Shown piece after piece: positions 1-9,266 of a stretch of 43,083 nt of DNA. The DNA lies in the NCBI GenBank assembly GCA_012517475.1, contig JAAYUV010000082.1, positions 1-43,083 on the forward strand, in the 5' to 3' direction. This DNA is from Peptococcaceae bacterium. GTDB lineage: Bacteria > Bacillota > Desulfitobacteriia > Desulfitobacteriales > Syntrophobotulaceae. The notes beneath the pieces were generated by a model that worked only from the letters and a program-made list of their open reading frames with translations, was not told where the DNA came from and did not search any database. The position numbers and the translations under genes are program-made. Position 1 is the stretch's first letter, and every line of letters begins with the position of its first letter.

Positions 1-218
1 AATGTGTCGTTAGAGTTTCATCAGAATTTTCAAGTATGAATTTCATTCACTGCACCTGCCTGGTGAAATTTTCCCTGTTTAACTATTTCAATTATACCAA
101 GCAGCTTAGCCGATTAATAGTTATTTAATCACGGATTCAGGTGAAAATTTTTCTGGGTATTTATTACAGGTTATCGTAAAATAAAATTATCAAAACCCAT
201 GAAGAGGAAGATTATTGT

Positions 219-1997
219 ATGCTTACAAAGGCCAGAGAAGCCTTGCAAAAATATTTCGGCTACCAGGACTTCAGAGGCGGGCAGGAAAAAGTGATTGAAA
301 GCCTGCTGAACAGGCAGGATACCTTGGCGATTATGCCTACAGGTGCAGGCAAATCCGTCGCCTATCAGATTCCTGCACTTTTGTTTGAGGGGATCACCCT
401 TGTGATCTCACCGCTGATCTCCTTAATGAAAGATCAAGTGGATAATCTTCAGCAATCCGGAGTGCCGGGAACTTTTATTAACAGTTCTTTATCGAAAAAA
501 GACACTTGGGCAAGAATCCAAAAGGTACAGAAAGGGGAATATAAGTTACTTTATCTTGCTCCTGAACGTCTGGAGTCTGAGGAATTTCTGGAAATGCTAA
601 AGTCTCTGCCAATAGGTTTTGTGGCGGTGGATGAGGCTCACTGTGTGTCGCAATGGGGCCATGATTTTCGCCCCAGTTACCTGAGGATTAACAATTTTCT
701 GCAGCTATTGCCGGAAAGGCCGTTGGTAGGCGCCTTTACCGCAACTGCCACGGAAGAAGTAAAAGAGGATATCAATAGACGTCTGGGATTGAGAAAAGCC
801 AGGGTCTTTGTCACGGGATTTGACAGGCCCAATTTAAATTTTACTGTTTTACGGGGAGAAAACAAAAAATCCTTTATCCTGGATTACCTGAAAAATGTTG
901 CACAATACTCCGGGATTATCTATGCGGCTACACGCAAAGAAGTGGATAAGGTCTATGATTTACTTATGGACAAAGGTTTTAAGGCAGGGCGTTACCATGC
1001 TGGAATGGCCGATTTAGAGAGAAAGGAAAGCCAGGAGAAGTTTATTTATGATGAGGTATCCGTTATGGTCGCCACCAATGCCTTCGGGATGGGGATTGAT
1101 AAATCCAATGTGAGGTTTGTAATTCATTACAATATGCCGAAGAATATGGAATCCTATTATCAAGAGGCGGGGAGGGCAGGCCGGGATGGCGAACCCGCCG
1201 AATGTATTCTTCTTTTTGGTCCCCAGGATGTCCAGATCCAGAAGCTTTTGATTGAACAGAGCGTATCAAGCCCCCAACGTCAGACTAATGAATACAAAAA
1301 GCTTCAGGCTATGGTCGATTACTGTCATGCTTCCCGCTGCTTAAGGAAAACCATCCTGGAATATTTCGGAGAAGACGGTGTGGCGGATTGGTGCGGAAAC
1401 TGCAGCAACTGCGAGAAACAAAAAGAAAGTGTTGATGTGACCGTTGATGCCCAGAAGATTTTATCTTGTGTTTACCGGCTTCAGGGTCGTTTTGGCATGT
1501 CGATGGTGGCAGAAATATTAAAAGGTTCTTTGAACAAGAAGATCGTGGAATTGAAGTTTGACAGGCTCTCCACCCATGGAATCATGAAAGAAATGCCATT
1601 GCAGGAGATTAAAGACCGGATTAACTTTCTTGCCGCTGAAGGGTATCTTCAGATTTCTACAGGCCAGTACCCGGTAGTAAAATTAACAGCCAAAGCAGTA
1701 CCGGTCCTCAAAGGACAGGAGAATGTGTACCAAATTCAGTTAATCCGCAAGGAAGTATCCATCTCCGATGCCGAAAGGATTTTTGAGCGGCTGAGAGCTT
1801 TGCGCAGGCAGATTGCCCAGCAGGAAGGACTCCCGCCTTATATGATTTTTCAGGACAGCACGTTAAAAGAAATGGCCAAGAACTGTCCGCAGGATTTGAA
1901 AGCCTTACTGAAGATAAACGGCGTCGGGGAGAAAAAACTGGAGAAGTACGGAGAACTGTTCTTAGAGGAGATCAGAAAGGGTGCAGCGTCAGAATGA
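219..1997 (+). CDS. recQ: ATP-dependent DNA helicase RecQ
   Basis: A 3'-5' superfamily 2 DNA helicase acting in recombination and stalled-fork repair in the cytoplasm. At 592 aa it has the usual RecQ length and domain order. Visible motifs are Walker A TGAGKS at residues 41-46, DEAH at 138-141 followed by the RecQ-specific CVSQWGHDFRP, and the arginine-finger motif QEAGRAGRDG at 315-324. A zinc-binding domain follows with Cys 369, 374, 392, 395 and 398, then a winged helix, and an HRDC domain from about 515 to the end with the helix-hairpin-like INGVGEKKLEKYG. The ATG at 219 follows a GAGGAAG-type ribosome site. I see no convincing promoter in bases 1-218 and no other gene there. The gene converges on trpA, with 19 bases between the two stop codons. 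Confidence 0.97.
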   Translation: MLTKAREALQKYFGYQDFRGGQEKVIESLLNRQDTLAIMPTGAGKSVAYQIPALLFEGITLVISPLISLMKDQVDNLQQSGVPGTFINSSLSKKDTWARIQKVQKGEYKLLYLAPERLESEEFLEMLKSLPIGFVAVDEAHCVSQWGHDFRPSYLRINNFLQLLPERPLVGAFTATATEEVKEDINRRLGLRKARVFVTGFDRPNLNFTVLRGENKKSFILDYLKNVAQYSGIIYAATRKEVDKVYDLLMDKGFKAGRYHAGMADLERKESQEKFIYDEVSVMVATNAFGMGIDKSNVRFVIHYNMPKNMESYYQEAGRAGRDGEPAECILLFGPQDVQIQKLLIEQSVSSPQRQTNEYKKLQAMVDYCHASRCLRKTILEYFGEDGVADWCGNCSNCEKQKESVDVTVDAQKILSCVYRLQGRFGMSMVAEILKGSLNKKIVELKFDRLSTHGIMKEMPLQEIKDRINFLAAEGYLQISTGQYPVVKLTAKAVPVLKGQENVYQIQLIRKEVSISDAERIFERLRALRRQIAQQEGLPPYMIFQDSTLKEMAKNCPQDLKALLKINGVGEKKLEKYGELFLEEIRKGAASE

Positions 1998-2016
1998 GGC
2001 TGCAGGAACCGTCATC

Positions 2017-2838
2017 TTATTCATCCAATGCTCTACGCAGATTCCTTACAAATTCCCCGACAGAAGCGATAGCCTGGTCAGGGCTGCCGGATTCAGCGAT
2101 CTTCTTCACAATGGCACTGCCGACAATCATGCCGTCACAGTGCCTTTTCAATTCCCTGACCTGCTCAGGGGAGGAGATGCCAAAACCAACGGCACTGGGA
2201 GCGGTTTTAAACCGGTTAATGCGTCCGAAAAATTCTTCGAAATCGGTAGTAAAACTTGAACGGACACCGGTTACCCCCAAGGAAGAAACACAATACAGGA
2301 ATCCTTGGGCATGGCTGGCAATGGTTTCGATCCGACCGGCCGAAGAAGGGGCTACCAAACGGATCAGGCGGACACCGGTGCGACGGGCTTCTTCCGCAAT
2401 CTCTTCGCTTTCTTCATAGGGCAGGTCAGGGATAATCAGTCCGTCCACGCCCTTTTCCTGGCATTGATCCAAGAACTTTGCTTTGCCGTATTGAAGGATA
2501 CAATTGACATAAAGCAGGAATACCAGAGGAATATCCGTATTCTTTTTCCCTGGATTTGTTCTTAAATCCGAAACCAGTTCAAAAAGACGGTCGATACGGA
2601 CATCATTTTTCAGGGCGCGCGTATTTGCCGCTTGAATCACCGGTCCTTCGGCGATGGGATCGGAGTAAGGGACTCCCAATTCGACCAGGTCGGCGCCTGC
2701 ATCTTCCATAGCTACAACCAGCCGGCGGGTAGTATCCAAATCAGGATCGCCTGCAGTCACAAAGGTGATCAGAGCTTTTTTCCCTTGTGCCAGTTTTTGT
2801 TGAAACTTTTTGTCTATCCGGTTGGTGTTAGTATTCAT
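2017..2838 (-). CDS. trpA: Tryptophan synthase alpha subunit
   Basis: Cleaves indole-3-glycerol phosphate to indole and glyceraldehyde-3-phosphate. The indole is channelled to TrpB in the alpha2beta2 complex. At 273 aa it is a full-length (beta/alpha)8 barrel. The catalytic Glu lies in [12 protein letters not shown] and the catalytic Asp in the same motif, followed by [10 protein letters not shown]. The phosphate-binding region [11 protein letters not shown] and a later GSAIVKKI are present. It is the last gene of the trp operon. Its start overlaps the end of trpB by 11 bases, which suggests translational coupling. No T-rich terminator lies between it and the convergent recQ. Confidence 0.97.
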   Translation of the reverse strand: MNTNTNRIDKKFQQKLAQGKKALITFVTAGDPDLDTTRRLVVAMEDAGADLVELGVPYSDPIAEGPVIQAANTRALKNDVRIDRLFELVSDLRTNPGKKNTDIPLVFLLYVNCILQYGKAKFLDQCQEKGVDGLIIPDLPYEESEEIAEEARRTGVRLIRLVAPSSAGRIETIASHAQGFLYCVSSLGVTGVRSSFTTDFEEFFGRINRFKTAPSAVGFGISSPEQVRELKRHCDGMIVGSAIVKKIAESGSPDQAIASVGEFVRNLRRALDE

Positions 2839-4033
2839 TCAAAGCCACCTCCAAATACTCAGCGATCTGAGCGACATCCTTATCCCCGCGGCCCGATAAA
2901 TTAATAACAATGATCTGGTCGGAGGACATTACCGGCGCGAGCTTAACAGCATGGGCAATCGCATGGGCCGATTCAATGGCGGGGATAATGCCTTCCGTTA
3001 CGGCCAGGAGCTGAAAGGCTTCAACTGCTTCCTGGTCTGTAGCACAGGCGTATTCTGCCCGCCCGGTATCATAAAGCCAGGCATGTTCCGGTCCGATTCC
3101 CGGGTAATCGAGCCCTGCCGAGATGGAGTAAACCGGCATAATTTGTCCTTCATCATCCTGCAGGAAATAAGATTTCATCCCGTGAAAGACACCAACACTC
3201 CCTTTGGTGATCGTTGCGGCATGTTCCGGGGTATCTATCCCTTTTCCGGCAGCTTCTACTCCGATCATCCGGACTTCCTGATCTTCAATAAATGGATAAA
3301 AAAGTCCCATAGCATTACTTCCCCCGCCCACACAGGCGATCAGGCAGTCAGGAAGCCTTCCGGCTTGCAGTTGTATTTGCTCTTTGACTTCTTTTCCAAT
3401 AATGCTTTGAAAATCACGAACCATCATCGGGTAGGGGTGAGGTCCCATGACCGAACCTAAAACGTAGAAGGTATCGTTGACCCGGGCTGTCCATTCCCGC
3501 ATGGCCTCATTGACGGCATCCTTCAGGGTGGCGGTGCCTGAATCGACGGCTTGTACCGTTGCACCCAGCAAGTTCATCCGAAACACATTGAGGGCTTGTC
3601 TTTCCGTATCTTCCCGGCCCATAAAAATCTTGCATTCCAACCCGAACAAAGCTGCGGCCGTAGCGGTGGCAACCCCGTGTTGTCCGGCTCCGGTTTCAGC
3701 AATAACTCGTTTTTTCCCCATCTTAACAGCCAGAAGGGCCTGGCCTAAAACATTATTGATCTTGTGGGAGCCGGTATGGTTCAGGTCCTCCCGTTTTAGA
3801 TAAATTTTGGCGCCTCCCAGCTTCCGGGTTAACTTTTCCGCATAATAGAGTAAAGAGGGACGTCCTGCATATTCTGCGAAAAGGCGGGATAATTCCCGCT
3901 GGAATTCGGGGTCAGTTCGATAGGTTTCATAGGCTTCTTCCAATTCCAGTAAAGCGTTCATCAATGTTTCGGGAACGTATTGTCCGCCGAAAATCCCGTA
4001 TCTTCCCCGTTTTTTTGTATGATTAATTCTCAT
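2828..4033 (-). CDS. trpB: Tryptophan synthase beta subunit
   Basis: PLP enzyme that condenses indole with serine to form tryptophan. The PLP lysine is in [15 protein letters not shown], and the phosphate-binding loop [10 protein letters not shown] is present. The open frame extends upstream to 4126. I place the start at the ATG at 4033 ([17 protein letters not shown]) because an AGGAGG ribosome site sits just before it and TrpB proteins normally begin this close to the [11 protein letters not shown] motif. This gives 401 aa, typical of the short TrpB1 class. The start overlaps the end of trpF by 11 bases. Confidence 0.96.
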   Translation of the reverse strand: MRINHTKKRGRYGIFGGQYVPETLMNALLELEEAYETYRTDPEFQRELSRLFAEYAGRPSLLYYAEKLTRKLGGAKIYLKREDLNHTGSHKINNVLGQALLAVKMGKKRVIAETGAGQHGVATATAAALFGLECKIFMGREDTERQALNVFRMNLLGATVQAVDSGTATLKDAVNEAMREWTARVNDTFYVLGSVMGPHPYPMMVRDFQSIIGKEVKEQIQLQAGRLPDCLIACVGGGSNAMGLFYPFIEDQEVRMIGVEAAGKGIDTPEHAATITKGSVGVFHGMKSYFLQDDEGQIMPVYSISAGLDYPGIGPEHAWLYDTGRAEYACATDQEAVEAFQLLAVTEGIIPAIESAHAIAHAVKLAPVMSSDQIIVINLSGRGDKDVAQIAEYLEVALNEY

Positions 4034-4649
4034 CACTGCACCTCCTGGCGGTTTGGATAAAATCTCGGATCTTTTCCCGGTCTTTGAGGCCGCCCGTTTC
4101 CACCCCGGAACTGACATCGACCCCATAAGGATGTAAGGCTTCTACAGCTGTCTGCAGATTGGAGGGGTTGAGTCCGCCGGCAAGGATATAGGGGCGGGGG
4201 AAGTCCTGCAGGAGTTTCCAGTCAAACACTTCTCCGGTTCCCCCGGCAAGGCCTTCCTTATAAGCATCCAGTAATAGCAGATCGCAGGTAATACCGGAAA
4301 CATCTGCCAGAATAGCTTGATTTTGAACCCGGAGTGCTTTAATGATTTGAATCCCTTCAGGCAAAAGGCTGCGCAGTTTGCTCATATATGGGTTATCTTC
4401 ATGGCCATGCAGTTGAACTGCCGCCAAACCGCAAAACTGGGTGATCGCTGCAATTTCTTTACAATCCATATTCACAAAGACTCCGACAGGTTTGATCAGA
4501 GGGTCAAGGTTTTTGATCAGGGAGGCTGCCCGGGAACGCGTTATCCTGCGCTTGCTTTCGGCAAAGACAAAACCGGCGTAGTCCGGCAGAAAACTATTCA
4601 CAGCATCAACGTCTTCATTCCTGGTAAGCCCGCAAACTTTTACTTTCAT
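4023..4649 (-). CDS. trpF: Phosphoribosylanthranilate isomerase
   Basis: Amadori rearrangement of phosphoribosylanthranilate to CdRP, the third dedicated step of tryptophan synthesis. At 208 aa it is a complete small TIM barrel. The N-terminal KVCGLTR carries the catalytic Cys. AVQLHGHE, the catalytic-Asp strand [10 protein letters not shown] and the phosphate-binding [10 protein letters not shown] and GVDVSSGVE segments follow. It is a separate protein here, not fused to TrpC as in enterobacteria. Its ATG overlaps the trpC stop by four bases. Confidence 0.96.
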   Translation of the reverse strand: MKVKVCGLTRNEDVDAVNSFLPDYAGFVFAESKRRITRSRAASLIKNLDPLIKPVGVFVNMDCKEIAAITQFCGLAAVQLHGHEDNPYMSKLRSLLPEGIQIIKALRVQNQAILADVSGITCDLLLLDAYKEGLAGGTGEVFDWKLLQDFPRPYILAGGLNPSNLQTAVEALHPYGVDVSSGVETGGLKDREKIRDFIQTARRCSDEN

Positions 4650-5425
4650 TGCTTTTCCTCCTTGCAGGTCTTAAGCAAAGACTCAGGGTTATCGGACCGC
4701 ATCAGCATTTCGCCGATCAGGACGGCGTCTGCTCCGGCATTTTTCATGCGCCCGGCTTCAAGCGGGGAGGAGATCCCGCTTTCGGCAACGGCAAGTGTAT
4801 CAGAGGGTATAAGCGGGCGCAATTTTTCAAAGGTTCCCAGATCGACTTCAAATGTATGAAGGTTCCGGCTGTTAATGCCAATGATTTTTGCTCCGCAGGC
4901 GGCAATCCGTTTGACTTCTTCTTCGTCATGGGCCTCAAACAGGCAGTGCAGCCCAAAACGGCTGGCGAGTTCATAAAGCCTGAGCATGGTTTTATCTTCC
5001 AGGATCGCAGCAATGAGCAGGATGGCATCGGCTCCCAGTGCCCGGCTTTCCAGCACTTGGCGTTCGTCAATAATGAAGTCCTTACGCAGAACCGGTATTT
5101 CGACATGTTCTTTAATCTCAGTCAAATAATGGTCTTCGCCCAGAAAATAATGGCGTTCGGTCAGAACAGAAATGGCCGAAGATCCGCCTTTTTCATAAGT
5201 GGCTGCAATTTTTTTATAATCAAACGACCTGGAAATCATCCCTTTGGAAGGAGAAGCGCGTTTGACCTCTGCAATGACCGACAGTCCCGGAAGAGCCAGT
5301 GCCTGGTTGAAATCCCTGGGTTCAGGACGGGTAAATGCCTGGTGCTCCAGCTCTGAAAAGGGGATGCGGAATAAGCCTTTTTCCAAATCGGAACGTTTTT
5401 TGGCAACAATTTCGTTTAAAATCAT
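4646..5425 (-). CDS. trpC: Indole-3-glycerol phosphate synthase
   Basis: Closes the indole ring, converting CdRP to indole-3-glycerol phosphate. The 259 aa begin with the usual MILNEIVAKKR helix. Substrate and catalytic lysines and glutamates are visible in VIAEVKRASPSKG, in VLRKDFIIDE and in IIGINSRNLHTFEVD. AVAESGISS and VLIGEMLMRSDNPE form the phosphate site. The start overlaps the trpD stop by four bases and the stop overlaps trpF by four bases, so the genes are tightly coupled. Confidence 0.97.
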   Translation of the reverse strand: MILNEIVAKKRSDLEKGLFRIPFSELEHQAFTRPEPRDFNQALALPGLSVIAEVKRASPSKGMISRSFDYKKIAATYEKGGSSAISVLTERHYFLGEDHYLTEIKEHVEIPVLRKDFIIDERQVLESRALGADAILLIAAILEDKTMLRLYELASRFGLHCLFEAHDEEEVKRIAACGAKIIGINSRNLHTFEVDLGTFEKLRPLIPSDTLAVAESGISSPLEAGRMKNAGADAVLIGEMLMRSDNPESLLKTCKEEKQ

Positions 5426-6453
5426 ACCGGTGACTCCTTAAAACGGTTTGATACTTCGCGGTAAGCTTTGAGCTGTGCCCAGGCCATTCCCTCATCAATG
5501 GTTTGGGCAGCCAGTTGCAGACCGTCCTGAATGGTCTTCGTTTTCCCTGTCAGATAAAATGCCGCAGCCGAGTTGAGCAATACAATATCCTTTTTTGGTC
5601 CTTCAAGATTCCCTGACAGGATGCCCTTAATGATTTCCGCATTTTCACCGGCTTCTCCCCCTCGTACTTCGCTTAGACTGCATAGTTCAAGTCCGAGGGA
5701 TTCCGGGTCGAGGATATAGGATTTCATGATCCCTTGCCGCGATTCATAAACTGTGGTCGGGGCAGAAAGAGAAATTTCATCCAGGCCGTCATGACTGTAG
5801 ACGGTCATGATATTACGCACACCAAGATTGGCCAAAGCTTTCGTCAGGGGTTCAATAAGATGCTCATCGCATACGCCCAGTAACTGGTTGGGAACACGGG
5901 CCGGATTGGCTAAAGGACCAAGAATATTGAAAATCGTCCGTAAACCGAGTTCTTTTCGCGGGCCGGCAGCATATTTCATGGATTTGTGATAACCCGGGGC
6001 AAACATGAAACATAAACCGGTTTGCTGCAGACAGGCAGCTGCTGCTTGGGGAGAAAGGTTAATATTGGTTTCTAATGCTTCCAAGACATCCGCACTCCCG
6101 CATTTGCTTGAAACAGAACGGTTCCCGTGCTTAGCCACAGGGACACCGGCAGCCGAAACAATAAAAGCGGAACAAGTCGAAATATTAAAGGTATTGGCTC
6201 CATCTCCGCCCGTTCCCACAATGTCCAGCGCCTCAATGTTTCCCAAATCTACTCTTTCCGCTTTTTCCCGCATGACGTGGGCACAGCCGGATATTTCCTC
6301 AATACTTTCTCCCTTGATGCGGAGGGCAACAAGAAAGGCGCCGATCTGAGCCGGAGTAGCCTCGCCGTTCATGATCTCCGTCATGGCTTGCTCGGCTTCA
6401 GCAAATTCAATGCTTTCCAGGTTACTGAGTTTAGCGATGGTATCTTTAATCAT
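5422..6453 (-). CDS. trpD: Anthranilate phosphoribosyltransferase
   Basis: Transfers phosphoribose from PRPP to anthranilate. The PRPP-binding signature DIVGTGGDGANTFNIST is intact, and KHGNRSVSSKCGSADVLEALE follows it. The open frame runs up to 6588, but the start is best placed at the ATG at 6453 (MIKDTIAKLSNLESIEF). An AAGGAGG site sits directly before it, inside the end of trpG, and the extra N-terminus would overlap trpG by about 130 bases. The resulting 343 aa match the usual family length. It lies four bases after the trpG stop and is not fused to it. Confidence 0.96.
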   Translation of the reverse strand: MIKDTIAKLSNLESIEFAEAEQAMTEIMNGEATPAQIGAFLVALRIKGESIEEISGCAHVMREKAERVDLGNIEALDIVGTGGDGANTFNISTCSAFIVSAAGVPVAKHGNRSVSSKCGSADVLEALETNINLSPQAAAACLQQTGLCFMFAPGYHKSMKYAAGPRKELGLRTIFNILGPLANPARVPNQLLGVCDEHLIEPLTKALANLGVRNIMTVYSHDGLDEISLSAPTTVYESRQGIMKSYILDPESLGLELCSLSEVRGGEAGENAEIIKGILSGNLEGPKKDIVLLNSAAAFYLTGKTKTIQDGLQLAAQTIDEGMAWAQLKAYREVSNRFKESPV

Positions 6454-6457
6454 AGGA

Positions 6458-7036
6458 TTATACCTCCTTGCGATAAGATAAAAAATTATTGATAATCTTG
6501 ATACCCTCAGGGGTAAGGACAGATTCCGGATGAAACTGTACTCCAAAAACCGGCAGGTATTGATGAGAGACTCCCATAATGAGTCCATCCCGGGTTTCAG
6601 CCGTTACCACTAATTCGGCAGGCAGGGTTTTTCGATCAACCACCAGGGAATGATATCGGCCAACTTGAATGGCAGGGGGGAGACCCATAAAAAGCGGACT
6701 TTTCTCATCCAGTTTTACCTCGGAAGTTTTGCCGTGGACCGGAATGGGTGCATGCCTAATCATTCCGCCGTAGGCTTCCCCGATGGCCTGGTGCCCCAAA
6801 CATATTCCCAGGACAGGAATCTCACCGCCCAGTTCCCGGATCAGTTCAATACAGATTCCGGCATCCCGGGGAAAACCGGGGCCGGGAGAGATAATAATTT
6901 TCGTAGGCTGAAGTTCTTTGATTTCTTCCGGAGTGATTTTGTCGTTCCGAATGACTCCCACATTGGGATTAATGCTTCCGACATATTGATAAAGGTTATA
7001 GGTGAAGGAATCATAGTTATCTATAATTAAAATCAT
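6458..7036 (-). CDS. trpG: Anthranilate synthase glutamine amidotransferase subunit
   Basis: Class I glutamine amidotransferase that supplies ammonia to TrpE. The 192 aa carry the oxyanion region ISPGPGFPRDAG, the nucleophilic Cys in LGICLGHQAIGEAYGG, and the catalytic His-Glu in FGVQFHPESVLT. Its ATG overlaps the trpE stop by four bases. Proteins of this type may also serve folate (PabA role). Nothing in the sequence separates the two roles, but the position directly after trpE argues for tryptophan synthesis. Confidence 0.96.
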   Translation of the reverse strand: MILIIDNYDSFTYNLYQYVGSINPNVGVIRNDKITPEEIKELQPTKIIISPGPGFPRDAGICIELIRELGGEIPVLGICLGHQAIGEAYGGMIRHAPIPVHGKTSEVKLDEKSPLFMGLPPAIQVGRYHSLVVDRKTLPAELVVTAETRDGLIMGVSHQYLPVFGVQFHPESVLTPEGIKIINNFLSYRKEV

Positions 7037-8514
7037 TGAAGATTTCCTGCCTCTCGCAAAGCTTTCAGTAAGGCTCCGGCTTTGATCTTTGTCTCTTCAT
7101 ATTCATTCTCAGGCACGGAGTCGGCGACAATCCCGCAACCCGCCTGGACATAGGCCTTATCATCTTTAAAAAGAATAGTCCGGATCGTGATACAGCTGTC
7201 CATACTTCCGTTAAAAGAGATAAAACCGATAGCACCGCCATAAATGCCCCTTCTTGTCGGTTCCAGCTCATCAATGATTTCCATGGCCCGGATTTTTGGA
7301 GCACCGGAGAGGGTCCCTGCGGGCAGAACAGACATCAGGGCATCAAAGGAGGTCCTGTCTTCACGTAATTCCCCGCGTACGACAGAGCCAAGATGCATAA
7401 CGTGGGAATAGCGGAGGATATTCATATATTCCGTTACCTGTACTGTGCCAAATTTGGCAACTTTACCGATATCATTTCGTCCCAGATCCACCAGCATGGC
7501 ATGTTCGGCGAGTTCTTTGGGATCTTCCAGCAATTCTCTTTCCAAGCGTTGATCCTCTTCTTCCGTTTTTCCCCTTTTCCGGGTTCCGGCAATCGGGCAG
7601 GTTTCGATGACTCCGTTCTCACACCGCAGAAGCATCTCGGGGGAAGCTCCAACCAGAGAGTAATCGTCAAATTTTAAGAAATACAGGTAGGGAGACGGGT
7701 TCGTAACCCTGAGATAGCGGTAAACATTCAGCGGTTCAACATCTGCCGGCAGGTGAAAACGCTGGGATAAAACAACTTGAAAAATGTCGCCGTTGGTGAT
7801 ATATTCCTTGGCTTTCAGGACGATCTTTTTGAAATATTCTTTTTCCATGTTGCTTTGGACTTCAAGTGGACCACAATTGTTGTGGGAGTTTCTTGAAACT
7901 TTGGCCAAAGATCCCGAATCTTTGATGGTACGGGCGAGAGCGTACAGCCTTTCCACAGTGTGGGCGTAATTGAGCTCCAGGTCCCCTTTGGTCGGCATGT
8001 TCACAATCAAAACCAATTTTTGCTTGAGATGGTCAAAAACAATGGTTTCATCGACCAGCATAAAATGACAAGCCGGCACATCCAAATCGTCGTGGGGAGG
8101 GTTTGGCAAGTTCTCCACACTGCGGATCAGATCATAGCCGAAGAACCCGACCAAACCTCCGGATAGCCTTGGCATTCCGTCAACGTTGGCCCCTTTATAG
8201 CGGTTCATCATTTCTTCTATAATGCGGTAGGGATTGCCCTCCCGGCGTTCGGCACTGCCGTCCCGGTACAGAAGGACAGCGGAGCTGCCCTGGATCCGGA
8301 TGGTTAAGAGGGGGTCTTTGCCAATAAAGGAATACCGGGCCCATTTTTCGCCTCCCTCAACACTGTCCAGCAGAAAACAGTAAGAACTGGTGTCATTGAA
8401 CCTTTTAAACACGCTGACCGGAGTTTCCATATCGGCAAATGTTTCCAGGGCTACCGGTACAAAATCCACATTTTGCGCTTTGAGCAGGGCTTCTTCGAGA
8501 GATGGGTAAATCAT
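7033..8514 (-). CDS. trpE: Anthranilate synthase component I
   Basis: Converts chorismate plus ammonia to anthranilate, the committed step of the tryptophan branch. The 493 aa carry the N-terminal regulatory region with FLLDSVEGGEKWARYSFIG, the equivalent of the feedback-inhibition motif usually written LLES. The C-terminal chorismate-binding domain has PIAGTRKRGKTEEED, LVDLGRNDIGKV, SGAPKIRAMEIID and GIYGGAIGF. The ATG at 8514 follows an AGGAGG site at good spacing. It is the first gene of the operon, behind the T-box leader. Feedback inhibition by tryptophan is expected from the family and was not tested. Confidence 0.97.
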   Translation of the reverse strand: MIYPSLEEALLKAQNVDFVPVALETFADMETPVSVFKRFNDTSSYCFLLDSVEGGEKWARYSFIGKDPLLTIRIQGSSAVLLYRDGSAERREGNPYRIIEEMMNRYKGANVDGMPRLSGGLVGFFGYDLIRSVENLPNPPHDDLDVPACHFMLVDETIVFDHLKQKLVLIVNMPTKGDLELNYAHTVERLYALARTIKDSGSLAKVSRNSHNNCGPLEVQSNMEKEYFKKIVLKAKEYITNGDIFQVVLSQRFHLPADVEPLNVYRYLRVTNPSPYLYFLKFDDYSLVGASPEMLLRCENGVIETCPIAGTRKRGKTEEEDQRLERELLEDPKELAEHAMLVDLGRNDIGKVAKFGTVQVTEYMNILRYSHVMHLGSVVRGELREDRTSFDALMSVLPAGTLSGAPKIRAMEIIDELEPTRRGIYGGAIGFISFNGSMDSCITIRTILFKDDKAYVQAGCGIVADSVPENEYEETKIKAGALLKALREAGNLQ

Positions 8515-8568
8515 GTTCCAATGCCTCCTTTTCCATTAAAATAATTAAATAAAAGTCTATAAGAAAAT

Positions 8569-8607
8569 AAAAAACGCCTGTCTTTGGAAATATTCCAAGG
8601 ACAGACG
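8569..8607 (-). terminator. Attenuator terminator of the trp T-box
   Basis: On the minus strand, CGTCTGTC, TTGGAA, a three-base loop, TTCCAA and GACAGGCG form a long stem (8607-8575), followed directly by six T's (8574-8569). Its 5' side lies just after the T-box sequence, so the antiterminator and terminator would be alternatives. Confidence 0.9.
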
Positions 8608-8859
8608 ATTCATCTGCGGTGCCACCTTGATTGACTTGAATTGCAAAAAAACAAGCCCATCTTAGCAGGATGCCAACACATCCCCCGTTTTGTAACGCTA
8701 ACGCCGCGTCGGACATTACTCACGGACAAAGCCGCTTTCCTTCCGCCTTCAAGAGCCCATTTGCCAATCCGGTTCCTGCCGCGCTTCCACCTGCCGCAGC
8801 TCTCTGTAAGGACGTATATTGACGTTACTTCTCTATCAGAAGTTTATGATATATATTTT
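8569..8859 (-). promoter_or_regulatory. tRNA-Trp T-box leader of the trp operon
   Basis: A transcribed leader of about 290 bases between the promoter and trpE, with T-box landmarks in order on the minus strand. These are an AGTA motif in AGAGAAGTAACG, an AGAGAG stem I element, a candidate TGG (Trp) specifier at 8759-8757 followed by GCTCTTGA, and the T-box proper AAGGTGGCACCGCAG around 8627-8614. A terminator hairpin follows. The four-base tRNA-end contact is TGGC. It pairs with an acceptor end GCCA, and so fits the G discriminator base of bacterial tRNA-Trp. Uncharged tRNA-Trp should favour the antiterminator and open trp expression. The exact stem pairings are inferred by eye. Confidence 0.92.
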
Positions 8860-8865
8860 TCAGTT

Positions 8866-8894
8866 ACTATATCATTCCTTGCTTTGTCTGTCAA
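8866..8894 (-). promoter_or_regulatory. Sigma-A promoter of the trp operon
   Basis: On the minus strand, a perfect TTGACA at 8894-8889, a 17-base spacer and TATAGT at 8871-8866. Transcription would start near 8859, just ahead of the T-box stem I. Confidence 0.85.
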
Positions 8895-9004
8895 TCGTTT
8901 GCAGTTATGGTTATTTACTTCAATTAAAATAATGTGTAAGATTGAAAATATAAAAGCGCAATATTTCATTCATAAAATTATATATAGAATATATGAGGGA
9001 TAAC

Positions 9005-9163
9005 GTGCAAATACTAGTCGATGCTGATGCCTGCCCTGTTAAAGATATCATTATCAGGACCGCCAGAAACAATAAAATCCCGGTTACGATGTTCATCGAC
9101 ATCTCTCACCAACTTGATGATGAGTATAGTATCATCGTTTCGAATTGGCATTGCAGCGTCTGA
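9005..9163 (+). pseudogene. 5' remnant of a UPF0178 (YaiI/YqxD) family gene
   Basis: A GTG start preceded by GAGGGA opens a 52-codon frame beginning VQILVDADACPVKDIIIRTA. This is the conserved N-terminus of UPF0178/DUF188 proteins (related to PIN-like nuclease folds), which are normally about 145-150 aa. Similarity continues through IPVTMFIDISH and then ends at a stop at 9161-9163. The next bases keep only faint resemblance in shifted frames, and by 9206 a promoter for the next unit begins. I read this as a truncated, decaying gene, not a short functional protein. Confidence 0.8.
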
Positions 9164-9205
9164 TTGGCAAATTTGAAACTCGATAATTAATATTTTGCGT
9201 TTTAT

Positions 9206-9234
9206 TTGACATATATTAATGGAAAATGTAAAAT
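9206..9234 (+). promoter_or_regulatory. Sigma-A promoter of the 115-aa / CBS-GGDEF unit
   Basis: TTGACA at 9206-9211, 17 bases, TAAAAT at 9229-9234. It lies 32 bases ahead of the ATG at 9267, which has an AGAAGGG ribosome site. Confidence 0.85.
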
Positions 9235-9266
9235 ATTGTATGTACAATTGAAAGAAGGGTTTTTTT

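Noticed and set aside
1982-2004. TGCAGC / GCTGCA hairpin across the recQ stop codon, as a shared terminator for recQ and trpA
   Set aside because: Only six pairs and no T-run on either strand; not enough to call a terminator.
4649-5356. Long plus-strand frames (up to 235 codons) opposite trpC, trpB and trpF
   Set aside because: They are shadows of real genes, with no start signals or family motifs.
8641-9003. Open frame of 120 codons on the plus strand over the trp leader
   Set aside because: It lies on the strand opposite the T-box and promoter, has no ribosome site and no protein-like features.
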